DNA of 64,000 nucleotides, from contig NZ_CP014228.1 in NCBI RefSeq assembly GCF_001553565.1, positions 1,674,001 through 1,738,000 on the forward strand, written 5' to 3'. The position numbers and the translations under genes are program-made. The stretch comes from Actinomyces radicidentis. Its GTDB lineage: Bacteria > Actinomycetota > Actinomycetes > Actinomycetales > Actinomycetaceae. Shown piece after piece: positions 1 to 8,243 of the stretch (position 1 is its first letter; each line of letters starts with the position of its first letter). The notes beneath the pieces are model-generated. The model was not told where the DNA came from and made no database searches. It saw only the letters and a list, made by a program, of their open reading frames with translations.

Positions 1-1789
1 CCCTGACGGCGACGTCGACCTCGGAGCCCGTGGCGATGAGGACGAGCTGGGGTGCGACCTCCGCGCCGTCGGCGCCGGTCGCCTCGGCGAGGACGTAGGC
101 GCCCTTGGCGACGCCCTTCGCGGCCTGCTCGGCGGTCGTGTTGACGGTGAGGTTCTGACGGGACAGAACGAGCCCGGCGGGGGTGTGGTGCCGCTTGAGG
201 ATCTCGTGCCACGCGGCGGCGGTCTCGTTGGCGTCGCCGGGGCGCACGACGTCGAGACCGGGGATGGCGCGCAAGGAGGCGAGGTGCTCGATCGGCTGGT
301 GGGTCGGACCGTCCTCGCCGACACCGATGGAGTCGTGCGTCCACACGAAGGTCGAGGGCGCCTCCATGATCGCCGCGAGGCGGACCGCGGCGCGCATATA
401 GTCGGCGAAGACGAGGAAGGTGCCACCGTAGGCGCGCGTGATGGAGTTCAGGCTGATGCCGTTGAGGATGCCCCCCATCGCGTGCTCGCGGATGCCGAAG
501 TGGATGGTGCGGCCGAAGGGGCCGTCACCCTCCTTCTGGGCGAGTGACTCGGGCAGGAAGCTCGGCTCGCCCTTCATCGAGGTGTTGTTGGAGCTGGCGA
601 GGTCCGCCGAGCCGCCCCACAGCTCCGGGACGACCGGAGCCAGGGCGTCCAGGACCTTCCCGGAGGCGGCGCGCGTGGCGATCGACTCGCCGGGCTCCCA
701 CGTGGGCAGGGCGTCCGCGAGGCCCTCGGGGAGCCGCTCCTCCTGGACGCGGTCGAGGAGCTCGGCGCCCGCCGGGTTGCCCGCCTTCCAGGCGCCGAAG
801 CGGGCGTCCCAGTCCCCGTGGGCGGCTTCGGCGCGCTCGGCAGCGTGCCGGCGCGTGTAGGCCAGGATCTCCTCGGGGACGTCGAAGCTCTTCTCCGGGT
901 CCAGGCCGAGTGCCTTCTTCAGGCCGGCGACCTCGTCGGCGCCGAGCTTGGCGCCGTGCGAGGACTCGGAACCCTGCTTGGTGGGGGCGGGCCACGCGAT
1001 GATCGTGTGCAGGCGGATGAGCGAGGGCCGCGTGGTCTCCGCGCGGGCGGCCTCGAGAGCGGCGTGGAGGGCGGCGTAGTCCTCCTCGTACTCGCCTCCG
1101 GTGGTCCAGTCGACGTCCTGGACGTGCCAGCCGTAGGCCTCGAAGCGGGCCGAGGGGTCCTCCGTGAAGGAGATGTCCGTGCTGCCCTCGATGGAGATGT
1201 CGTTGTCGTCGTAGATGGCGATGAGGTTGCCGAGCTGCTGGGTGCCGGCGAGGGATGCGGCCTCCGCGGCGACGCCCTCCTGCATGCAGCCGTCTCCGAG
1301 CACGGTGTAGACGTAGTGGTCGAAGACGGACTCGCCGGGAGCCGCCTTCGGATCGAGGAGGCCGTGCTCGCGGCGCGCCGCCATCGCCATGCCGACCGCG
1401 TTGGACACGCCCGCGCCGAGCGGACCGGTCGTCGTCTCGACACCCTTGGTGTGGTGGTACTCCGGGTGGCCGGGGGTCAGTGAGCCCCACTGGCGCAGCT
1501 CCGCGAGGTCGCTCACCTCGAGGCCATAGCCGGCGAGCGTCAGCTGGACGTACTGGAGGAGCGAGGCGTGCCCAGCGGAGAGGACGAAGCGGTCGCGTCC
1601 CAGCCAGAGCTCGTCGGAGGGGTCGCCCGTCATCTCGTACTGGTAGAGGAGGTAGGCGACTCCGGCCAGGGAGATCGGGGTGCCGGGGTGGCCGTTGCCG
1701 GTCTTCTCGACGGCGTCGGCCGCCAGCGCCTTGGAGATGTTGATCGCCTTGAGGTCCTTCTCGGACAGCTCGAAGGTCTCGTTGCTCAT
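1..1789 (-). CDS. tkt: Transketolase, 3' end beyond the window
   Basis: Thiamine-diphosphate enzyme that moves two-carbon ketol units between sugar phosphates in the non-oxidative pentose phosphate pathway; cytosolic. About 596 residues are visible from an ATG at 1789; the family is usually near 690-700, so roughly the last 100 residues lie outside the window. Visible motifs: GNGHPGTPIS (His34), the ThDP/metal-binding GDGCMQEG near residue 165, DDNDISIEG, and the pyrimidine-domain FGIREHAMG near residue 430. The start is set by AAGGAG at 1796-1801, six bases upstream. It is transcribed away from the aldose epimerase gene. Identification is secure. Confidence 0.96.
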   Translation of the reverse strand, partial: MSNETFELSEKDLKAINISKALAADAVEKTGNGHPGTPISLAGVAYLLYQYEMTGDPSDELWLGRDRFVLSAGHASLLQYVQLTLAGYGLEVSDLAELRQWGSLTPGHPEYHHTKGVETTTGPLGAGVSNAVGMAMAARREHGLLDPKAAPGESVFDHYVYTVLGDGCMQEGVAAEAASLAGTQQLGNLIAIYDDNDISIEGSTDISFTEDPSARFEAYGWHVQDVDWTTGGEYEEDYAALHAALEAARAETTRPSLIRLHTIIAWPAPTKQGSESSHGAKLGADEVAGLKKALGLDPEKSFDVPEEILAYTRRHAAERAEAAHGDWDARFGAWKAGNPAGAELLDRVQEERLPEGLADALPTWEPGESIATRAASGKVLDALAPVVPELWGGSADLASSNNTSMKGEPSFLPESLAQKEGDGPFGRTIHFGIREHAMGGILNGISLNSITRAYGGTFLVFADYMRAAVRLAAIMEAPSTFVWTHDSIGVGEDGPTHQPIEHLASLRAIPGLDVVRPGDANETAAAWHEILKRHHTPAGLVLSRQNLTVNTTAEQAAKGVAKGAYVLAEATGADGAEVAPQLVLIATGSEVDVAVR

Positions 1790-2134
1790 GCAGGACTCCT
1801 TCATCGGTTGAGGCTTCTGGCCGGGCGGGGCGTCGGGACCGCTCCGGCGGGCACGGCCGCATCCTCTCGCGAGGGTGCGACGCCGGACAACCGGGCCCGA
1901 GCACGGATGTGCACGGCTCTGACCGGCGTGCGTCGCATCGCACCCGTGGTACGCGACCGGGTCGTAGGAGGCGTACGAAGCGGCACCCCGATCGGCCGCA
2001 CGGGCGATGGCTCGTCGGTGCCGGACGGGGCGGTCCCGGGGCCCACTCGGTCGAGTCCCCCGCCACCCGCGCGACGTCCCTCCCACCGGTCCCGACGCTG
2101 GCCGTTGGGCTCGCCTGGGAGAGAGGATGACCCC
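1790..2134. promoter_or_regulatory. Divergent intergenic region between tkt and the epimerase gene
   Basis: These 345 bp must hold the promoters of two divergent genes. Visible are the tkt ribosome site (AAGGAG, minus strand, 1796-1801), the epimerase ribosome site (GAGAGAGGA near 2120-2128) and a short hairpin at 1858-1866/1871-1879 with a TCGC loop, which would lie in the tkt leader. I see no convincing -35/-10 pair on either strand and no small coding sequence with its own ribosome site. Confidence 0.5.
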
Positions 2135-3130
2135 ATGATCAACGGAGAGCTCATCGACCTGCGCGCCGGCGACTACGAGGCGCGCGTCGCCACCGCCGGT
2201 GCCACCCTCGTCCACCTGCGCCGTGCCGGGCGCGACCTCGTCGTCCCCTTCGACGCCGAGACCTCCCTGCCCTGCGGCTGGCAGGGCCGCGCCCTCGTGC
2301 CCTGGCCGAATCGCGTCAAGGACTCCCGCTACACCTACGGGGGCGAGGAGTACCTCCTGCCCTGCAACGAGCCGGAGACCGGCTCCGCGCTCCATGGCCT
2401 CGTCGGATGGTCCGACTTCCAGGTCGCCAGCGACACCGCCGCCGAGGACGGCACGGACGAGCCCGAAGGCGACGCACCCGACGACGCGCGCCAGCCTCTG
2501 AGCGAGGTCGCCCTCGAACTGAGCCTGCCGGCCTCCTACGGCTACCCGTGGGCGCTCGAGGTCTCCGTCCGCTTCGCGCTCGACGCCGTCACCGGCCTCA
2601 CCGTGACCACCACGACGACCAACGTCGGGGCCGCCGTCGCCGCGCCGCACGTCCCGGGAGCCCCCGAGGACGACGGAGGGCAGCTGCCGGCCCCGTACGG
2701 CGTCTCGGCCCACCCGTACCTCACGCGATCCGTGCCGCTGGACGAGTGCGTCCTCACCGTCCCGGCCGCGACCGTCCTCGACGCCGACCCCGAGTCGATG
2801 GCCCCCGCGGGCCGGCGACCGATCGAGGGCACGGAGTGGGACTGGCGCGAGGGCCGCCCGGTGGGGGAGACCTCCACCGACAACGCCTACACGGGCCTGC
2901 CCGACGGCCTGTGGGAGGTCCGACTCGCCGGCGGCGAGCCCGGTACCGTCGTCATGACGGCCGAGGCGCCGTGGGTGCAGGTGTACACCGGCGAGCACCT
3001 CTTCCGCCGCGGCGTCGCCGTCGAGCCCATGACCTGCCCCCCGAACTCCTTCAACACGGGGGACGACCTCGTCACTCTCGCGGTGGGGGAGTCGCACTCA
3101 TTCAGCTACTCGCTGCGCGAGGACCGCTGA
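2135..3130 (+). CDS. Aldose 1-epimerase family protein (GalM-like)
   Basis: Predicted to interconvert alpha and beta anomers of an aldose (mutarotase), acting in the cytosol; the exact sugar is not readable from sequence. The product is 331 residues, a normal family length. Family landmarks are present: HGLVGW with His87, SAHPYL with His193 (the likely general acid), DNAYTGL with Asp249, and VAVEPMTCPPN with Glu297 (the likely general base). The ATG at 2135 follows GAGAGAGGA; the frame stays open upstream but that stretch has no ribosome site. It sits divergently from transketolase, consistent with sugar metabolism. Inserted acidic residues around 105-125 look like a surface loop. Confidence 0.88.
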   Translation: MINGELIDLRAGDYEARVATAGATLVHLRRAGRDLVVPFDAETSLPCGWQGRALVPWPNRVKDSRYTYGGEEYLLPCNEPETGSALHGLVGWSDFQVASDTAAEDGTDEPEGDAPDDARQPLSEVALELSLPASYGYPWALEVSVRFALDAVTGLTVTTTTTNVGAAVAAPHVPGAPEDDGGQLPAPYGVSAHPYLTRSVPLDECVLTVPAATVLDADPESMAPAGRRPIEGTEWDWREGRPVGETSTDNAYTGLPDGLWEVRLAGGEPGTVVMTAEAPWVQVYTGEHLFRRGVAVEPMTCPPNSFNTGDDLVTLAVGESHSFSYSLREDR

Positions 3131-3233
3131 TCCGGCCCCGCCAGGCGGGAGCGCCGCGTCCGCCCCTGCTACAAGTCACGCCCCTGCGAACCGGGCAGGT
3201 GGTGGCACCCGCCGCCCCTTCGAGGAGACCGTC

Positions 3234-3758
3234 ATGACCGACCAGCCCGCCTCCGTTCCCGGCACCCCCGGGGCGGTGCCCGCGTCCTGCGCGCTCGCCG
3301 ACCTCGAGGTGCTCCCCGCCCGGCTCGCGCCCGACGGCGTCCTCGAGGTCCTCGTCGAGGTGACGAGCCTGCTCGCCGAGCCGAGCCGCCCCGTCGTCGC
3401 CGTGCGCGCCGCTGCCCGCGACGGTGCGCCCGAGCGCCGCCTCGACGCCGCCGTCATGCGCCTCGACCCCGCCCAGCGCAAGTGGGCCACCTTCCGTGTT
3501 CCGGCCGCGGCGCTCGCCGTCGGCGAGGGGGACGACCGCTGGACCGAGCCCGCTGAGGAGGTCCTCGTCGTCGGCGTCGAGGACGGCGACGGCCGCCTCC
3601 TACCCGAGCCGCTGCTCACGACGACGATCGCGGTCGTGGGGGAGCGGACGCCCGCACCGGCGTCATGGGAGCGTCTGCCCGAGTCCGTCACCTGCGAGGG
3701 CCGACCGGTCCTCGGCGTCGACGAGAACCTCTGCGACCCCGCCGAGCGGGACGGCTGA
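3234..3758 (+). CDS. Hypothetical protein, 174 aa
   Basis: I do not recognise this protein. It is acidic, has no signal peptide, membrane segment or cysteine cluster, and is rich in alternating hydrophobic/charged stretches such as VLEVLVEVTSLL and EVLVVGVEDGDG, which would suit a beta-sandwich or accessory domain. The ATG follows GAGGAG in a good position, and codon use is like that of its neighbours, so it is probably a real gene. It lies 103 bp downstream of the epimerase gene on the same strand and may share its transcript. It converges on the potassium-transport pair. Confidence 0.7.
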   Translation: MTDQPASVPGTPGAVPASCALADLEVLPARLAPDGVLEVLVEVTSLLAEPSRPVVAVRAAARDGAPERRLDAAVMRLDPAQRKWATFRVPAAALAVGEGDDRWTEPAEEVLVVGVEDGDGRLLPEPLLTTTIAVVGERTPAPASWERLPESVTCEGRPVLGVDENLCDPAERDG

Positions 3759-3781
3759 GCCCGGGCCCGGTCAGCGGGTGC

Positions 3782-4450
3782 TCAGCCCCGGTTGGCGAAG
3801 CGCTCGAGGAGCGCGGCGTCGCCGCCCACGACGAGAACGTCCTCAGCGGACACGAGCGTGTCCGGCGCGGCGTACTCGAAGGGCTCGCCCGGGCTCATGA
3901 GGCCGAAGACCGTCACGCCGTAGCGCGAGCGGATCTTCGACTCGCCGATGGTGAAGCCGACGAGCTCGCGCGGCGGGCGCATCTTGACGATGGTGAAGCC
4001 GCCCTTCTCCATCTCGATGTAGTCAAGCATGCGGCCGGAGACGAGGTGCGCTGCGCGCTGCCCGGCGTCGAACTCGGGGTAGACGACGTGGTGGCAGCCG
4101 ATGCGGCGCAGGATGCGGCCGTGGGCGCGGGAGACGGCCTTCGCCCAGATCTGCGGCGTCTCGAGGTCGACGAGGTTGCCGGCGATGAGGACGCTCGCCT
4201 CCAGCGAGCTCGCGGCGCCGACGACGGCGGTGCCGAACTCGGTCGCGCCGAGCTGCTCGAGGGCCTCCATGTCCGTGGCGTCGGCCTCGACGAGCGGGAT
4301 GCGGCCGGTCCACTGGCGCACGATGAGCGGGTCGGACTCGACGGCGAGCACCTCGCGACCGAGGCGGTCGAGGGTCGCGGCGACGGCCGAGCCGAAGCGG
4401 CCGAGCCCGATGACGAGGGTCGAGTCGGTGCGGTCGGTGCTGGCGGGCAT
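3782..4450 (-). CDS. Potassium uptake regulatory subunit, TrkA/KtrA family (RCK)
   Basis: Cytosolic nucleotide-binding ring protein that gates a Trk/Ktr potassium channel. The 222-residue product has a single RCK_N Rossmann domain (about 10-130) with the dinucleotide motif GLGRFGSA and the acidic end of beta-2 in AVESDP, followed by one RCK_C (TrkA_C) domain (about 140-220). One RCK_N/RCK_C pair is the KtrA/TrkA-N-only architecture, half the length of E. coli TrkA. AGGAG lies just before the ATG at 4450. It is 85 bp downstream of the membrane subunit gene on the same strand, so the two almost certainly form one operon. Confidence 0.92.
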   Translation of the reverse strand: MPASTDRTDSTLVIGLGRFGSAVAATLDRLGREVLAVESDPLIVRQWTGRIPLVEADATDMEALEQLGATEFGTAVVGAASSLEASVLIAGNLVDLETPQIWAKAVSRAHGRILRRIGCHHVVYPEFDAGQRAAHLVSGRMLDYIEMEKGGFTIVKMRPPRELVGFTIGESKIRSRYGVTVFGLMSPGEPFEYAAPDTLVSAEDVLVVGGDAALLERFANRG

Positions 4451-4535
4451 GGTGCTCCTGGGGTCGTGCGAGGGGAGTCGCCGCGAGGGGTGCTCCCGCT
4501 GCCCTCACAGTAGTCGCGGGCGCCCCGGCGGTCGC

Positions 4536-6089
4536 TCAGCCGATGAGGGGGCGCTCGGCGGGCATGCGGATGACGCGGCGCCGCTCGCGCATCGCCAGGG
4601 CGCTCGTGGCGGTCATCGTGCCGACGCGGCCGATGAACATGAGGCCGACGATGACGTACTTCGCGCTGAGCGGCAGGATCGGCGTGATGCCGGTGGACAG
4701 CCCCACGGTCGCGAAGGCGCTGATGACCTCGAAGAGGATGCGGTCGAGGGTGAGGTCGGTCAGCTGGAGGAGGAGGAGCGTCGCGACCCCGACGATCGTC
4801 GAGCCGATGAAGGCGACGGCCACGGACAGGCGCACGGTGGACAGGGTGATCCGCCGTCCGAAGGCCTCGATGTCCCGGTCGCCTCGGGCCTCGGCCATGA
4901 TCGCCAGGACGAGGACGGCGAAGGTGGAGACCTTGATGCCGCCGGCCGTCGAGGCCGAGCCGCCGCCGACGAACATGAGGGCGTCCTGGAGGAACCAGGT
5001 CGCCTCGTGCATGTGCTCGGGCGCGATGGTCGACAGCCCGGAGGAGCGCGCGTTGACGCCGTTGATGAGCGCCGTGAGGACCTTGCCGCCCAGCGGCAGC
5101 CCGCCGTAGGTGTTCGGGTTCGTCCACTCGAAGACGGCGATCGCGAGCGAGGACGCGACGGTTAGCGCCGTGTAGGTCGTCAGCGTCAGCTTCGTGTGCA
5201 GCGTCCACAGCCGCGGACGGCGCACGTGGCGCTGGATGTCGAGGATGACGGGGAAGCCGACGGCGCCGACGAAGGTGCCGACGACGATCGGCAGGCCCAT
5301 CCACCAGTCGCTCGCGTAGGGGGTGAGCCCCTCCGGCATGACGACGAAGCCGGCGTTGTTGAAGATCGACAGCGCCATGAAGACGCCGTACCACAGGGCC
5401 GTGGGCAGGTCCTGCCCGTGCGTGAGGAAGCGTGGGACGAGCACGAGGGTGAGGACGCCCTCGCAGCCGAGCGCCGTGTAGATGACGGCTCGGAGCAGGC
5501 TGGCGACGTCGCCGAGCCGGGACTGGTTCTCGGAGGCGGCCAGCATGCGCTGGGTGAGGCTGACGTGCCGGGACACGGCGAAGGAGAGCAGGGAGGCGAG
5601 CGTCATGATGCCGAGGCCGCCGACGGCGGCGCCCGCGATGATGACCGCCTGCCCGAAGGTCGACCAGTACGTCGCGGTGTCCACGGTGGTGAGCCCGGTG
5701 ACGCAGACGGCGGAGGTCGCGGTGAAGAAGGCGTCGATGAACGACGCCCGCTCGAGCCCCGCGGCGGTGGCGACGGGCAGGCAGAGCAGTCCGGTGATGG
5801 CGGCGATGATGGCGGCGAAGACCGCGACGGCCAGCCGGGCGGGGGCGAAGCGCGCGGCGCGCTCGACGCGGCCACGCAGCCGCAGGACGCTGCGCAGACG
5901 CGCCAGGACGCCGGCGTCCGCGTAGGCGACGTCGTCGGCTGCGACGACGGCCTCCCCGGAGGGGGCGTGGGCGCCCGTGGTGCGGCGCCGCGAGACGGCC
6001 GGGCGCACGGGGGCGTGCCAGTGGCGTCGGCCGCCACGGGTGCCCGTGGGGCGGTCGGGGGAGCTGCTCGGGGAGGGCACGGGCGTCAT
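4536..6089 (-). CDS. Potassium channel subunit, TrkH/KtrB family
   Basis: Integral membrane pore protein for potassium uptake, partner of the RCK protein encoded just downstream. The 517 residues begin with a hydrophilic arm of about 90 residues, followed by repeated membrane segments and re-entrant pore loops; stretches such as TSAVCVTGLTTVDT, NNAGF, GGGSASTAGGIKV and FATVGLSTGI are the four selectivity-filter-like repeats of the family. The ATG at 6089 has no good ribosome site, so the true start could be later in the hydrophilic arm. The gene is divergent from the small HTH gene at 6329. Confidence 0.92.
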   Translation of the reverse strand: MTPVPSPSSSPDRPTGTRGGRRHWHAPVRPAVSRRRTTGAHAPSGEAVVAADDVAYADAGVLARLRSVLRLRGRVERAARFAPARLAVAVFAAIIAAITGLLCLPVATAAGLERASFIDAFFTATSAVCVTGLTTVDTATYWSTFGQAVIIAGAAVGGLGIMTLASLLSFAVSRHVSLTQRMLAASENQSRLGDVASLLRAVIYTALGCEGVLTLVLVPRFLTHGQDLPTALWYGVFMALSIFNNAGFVVMPEGLTPYASDWWMGLPIVVGTFVGAVGFPVILDIQRHVRRPRLWTLHTKLTLTTYTALTVASSLAIAVFEWTNPNTYGGLPLGGKVLTALINGVNARSSGLSTIAPEHMHEATWFLQDALMFVGGGSASTAGGIKVSTFAVLVLAIMAEARGDRDIEAFGRRITLSTVRLSVAVAFIGSTIVGVATLLLLQLTDLTLDRILFEVISAFATVGLSTGITPILPLSAKYVIVGLMFIGRVGTMTATSALAMRERRRVIRMPAERPLIG

Positions 6090-6212
6090 TGTGGCCCCCT
6101 GTACCCGCCGCTTCCATCCTCCCTGGTCGACACACAGGTGACTGGAGTGTGAGTTGCGACGTGTGTGGCGTCTGAGAGTGAGAACGACCTGTGCGACACG
6201 AGGGGTGCGGGA

Positions 6213-6218
6213 TATATT
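6213..6218 (+). promoter_or_regulatory. Probable -10 box for the 6329 HTH gene
   Basis: TATATT stands out as an AT-rich island in a divergent region of 239 bp and lies about 110 bp before the HTH gene start. No good -35 hexamer is present 16-18 bp upstream (TGTGCG is the best), so the promoter could need an activator or another sigma factor. Confidence 0.45.
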
Positions 6219-6328
6219 GACCCCAGCACCGGAGCGGTCCGTGGGCGGTCCTCGAGACCCTTGCGAACGCCGTCGGCCCCGCCGCTCCGCGCCTCACTAG
6301 CAGACCTGACGACGGGACCTCAGCACCC

Positions 6329-6571
6329 ATGGCACCGGGCATCCCCAGCTCCTCCGGCGCTTCGAGCGCACCCTCCTTCCTCACCGTGGCCGAGGTGGCC
6401 GCGATGCTGCGCGTCTCGAAGATGACCGTCTACCGCATGGTCCACTCCGGCGACCTGCCCGCGATGCAGGTCGGACGTTCCTTCCGCGTCCCCCAGCGCG
6501 CCGTCGAGGAGTACCTCTCCGTCGGCCTGGGTGACTGGGGCCACGAGGACTCGGAGTCGACCGGCTCCTGA
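6329..6571 (+). CDS. Excisionase-fold/BldC-like helix-turn-helix protein
   Basis: Small DNA-binding protein of 80 residues with one MerR/excisionase winged-helix domain at about 17-64: FLTVAEVAAMLRVSKMTVYR, then MVHSGDLPAMQVGRSFRVPQRAVEEYL. This is the pattern of actinobacterial BldC-like proteins, which bind DNA cooperatively as regulators. No recombinase, phage gene or attachment site lies near, so a phage excisionase role is unlikely. It sits just upstream of the bS22 gene, a pairing I recall as common in actinobacteria. Residues before 15 are low complexity, and the exact start is moderately sure. Confidence 0.85.
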   Translation: MAPGIPSSSGASSAPSFLTVAEVAAMLRVSKMTVYRMVHSGDLPAMQVGRSFRVPQRAVEEYLSVGLGDWGHEDSESTGS

Positions 6572-6584
6572 GAGCCGGTAGGAT
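6557..6584 (+). promoter_or_regulatory. Candidate promoter for the bS22 gene
   Basis: TCGACC (6557-6562), a 16-bp spacer and TAGGAT (6579-6584) resemble a housekeeping promoter. The -35 lies inside the end of the HTH gene and the -10 straddles the first bases after its stop. A start near 6591 would give a 5' leader of about 130 nt. Confidence 0.4.
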
Positions 6585-6720
6585 GGGCCGGTCACCCGAG
6601 TGGCCGCAGTGACCCGTCCACGAGACCCGTCACCGATCGACCACCCGCTCGCCCGGCCCGCCGACCCCGTCGGCACCGGAGAGAGCGAGCACCCGGCACG
6701 CACGACCTAGAGGAGTCCCC

Positions 6721-6819
6721 ATGGGATCTGTCATCAAGAAGCGCCGCAAGCGCATGGCCAAGAAGAAGCACCGCAAGCTGCTGCGCAAGACGCGTCACCA
6801 GCGTCGGAACAAGAAGTGA
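6721..6819 (+). CDS. Small ribosomal protein bS22 type (AURKAIP1/COX24-domain), 32 aa
   Basis: A 32-residue, extremely basic peptide that begins MGSVIKKRRKRMAKKKHRK and ends in RRNKK. It matches the actinobacterial family annotated as AURKAIP1/COX24-domain protein, which was seen in mycobacterial ribosome structures as the 30S protein bS22 near the decoding region. Its ribosome site AGAGGAG (6709-6715) is ideally placed before the ATG. Half of its residues are Lys or Arg. A strong terminator follows at 6838. It is short enough to be missed by automatic gene finders with a length cut-off. Confidence 0.9.
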   Translation: MGSVIKKRRKRMAKKKHRKLLRKTRHQRRNKK

Positions 6820-6837
6820 CGGTCACCTGTTGACCCG

Positions 6838-6867
6838 GAGGCCCCGCACCACGGAGTGCGGGGCCTC
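6838..6867 (+). terminator. Intrinsic terminator after bS22
   Basis: A perfect 12-bp stem (6838-6849 with 6856-6867, GAGGCCCCGCAC and its complement) encloses a 6-nt loop and is followed by TTCTTCT, the best T-rich tail in this part of the window. Confidence 0.85.
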
Positions 6868-6873
6868 TTCTTC

Positions 6874-6894
6874 TACTCTGGCACCGTGCCAGAG
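6874..6894 (+). promoter_or_regulatory. Candidate -10 box with overlapping operator upstream of murB
   Basis: TACTCT (6874-6879) is a plausible -10 element about 67 bp before the murB start. It overlaps a perfect inverted repeat of 9 bp arms, CTCTGGCAC (6876-6884) and GTGCCAGAG (6886-6894), separated by one base. A repressor bound there would cover the promoter. The link to murB is inferred from position only. Confidence 0.4.
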
Positions 6895-6945
6895 CGCGGG
6901 CCCGCGCCCGCCGTCCGACCGAGCACCACCAGGAGCGTCCTGAGC

Positions 6946-8243
6946 ATGTCCGAGACCCCAGCCGCGACCCCCACCGCCCAGTACGGGCTGAGCGTCCCCG
7001 AGACGCTGGAGCAGGACGAGATGTGCATGATGCCGATCTCCGTCCACGCCGGACGCGAGGACTGGCCCGCAGGCGTCGAGGCCCTCGCCCGCCCCCTGGA
7101 CCCCGCGGCCCCCGCCCCCACCACCCTCGCCGAGCTCACCACCCTCCGGGTCGGCGGCCCCGTCCGCGACTACGTCGAGACCACCACCGAGGCCGAGCTC
7201 ATCGACGCCGTCCGCGCCGCCGACGCCGACGGCACCCCTCTCCTCGTCATCGGCGGCGGCTCCAACGTCCTCGCCTCCGACGCCGGATTCGACGGCGTCG
7301 TCGTGCGCGACGCCCGCACCGACGTCGACCTCTCCGCCGACGACCGCTGCGGCGGCGTCGAGTTCACCGCCGCCGCCGGCACCGCCCTCGACGACCTCGT
7401 CCGCCAGGCCATCGCCTCCGACTGGGGCGGCTTCGCCCCCCTGTCCGGCATCCCCGGCACCGTCGGCGCCGCCCCGTCCAGAACGTCGGCGCCTACGGCA
7501 CCGAGGTCGCCGAGCTCATCGCCGGTGTGCGCGCCTGGGACCGCCTCGAGAACCGCCCTGTGTGGATGCCGCTGGGCGACCTGCACCTCTCCTACCGCGA
7601 CTCCGCCCTCAAGCGCTCCCTCACCGACCCCGCCGTCGGCGGTGGCCGCACCTGGGGCCCCACCGGCCGCTGGGTCGTCCTCTCCGTCACCTTCGGCGTG
7701 CGCCAGGCCTCCCTGTCCGCCCCCATCGCCTACGGCCAGCTCGCCAAGACGCTCGGCGTCGAGGTCGGGGACCGCGTCGACTCGCGCGCCGTGCGCGACG
7801 CCGTCCTTGAGCTGCGCCGCTCCAAGGGAATGGTGCTCGACGCCGCCGACCACGACACGTGGTCGGCCGGCTCCTTCTTCACCAACCCGGTCCTCACCAC
7901 CGAGCAGGCGGCTGGCCTCCCCGAGGACGCGCCCCGCTACCCGGTCACCGATCACACCAAGGCCATCGTCGGCACCCGCGAGGCCCCCGTCGTCGAGGGA
8001 CTCGTCAAGACCAGCGCCGCCTGGCTCATCGACCACGCCGGCTTCGGCAAGGGCCACGCCGTCGGCGGCGTCCCGACCGACGAGGCCACGGCCGCCCTGT
8101 CGACCAAGCACGTCCTCGCCCTCACCAACCGCGGCACCGCCACCGCCGAGGACCTCGCCGCCCTGCGCGATGAGGTCGTCGACGGAGTCGAGTCCGCCTA
8201 CGGCGTGCGCCTCGTCCCCGAGCCCGTCCACGTCGGCTGGTGA
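6946..8243 (+). pseudogene. murB: murB, UDP-N-acetylenolpyruvoylglucosamine reductase, single-base frameshift
   Basis: FAD enzyme that reduces UDP-GlcNAc-enolpyruvate to UDP-MurNAc with NADPH in peptidoglycan precursor synthesis. The N-terminal part, in one frame, reads TTLRVGGP, then VIGGGSNVLASD, up to GIPGTVGAAP; the rest reads on in another frame as VQNVGAYG, YRDSALK, SAGSFFTNP and PEPVHVGW. The join is the C run at 7472-7475: one added C restores the expected GAAPVQNVGAYG and a protein of about 432 residues with all catalytic residues (YRDS Tyr/Arg, AGS Ser, PEP Glu). No other damage is seen. The ATG at 6946 has AGGAG ten bases upstream; MPIS at 7030 is an alternative start. A real lesion would need another murB copy; an assembly error is likelier. 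Confidence 0.9.

Noticed and set aside
6329-6571. Prophage or integrated element marked by an excisionase
   Set aside because: There is no integrase, attachment repeat or phage gene nearby, and the protein fits the BldC-like chromosomal regulators.
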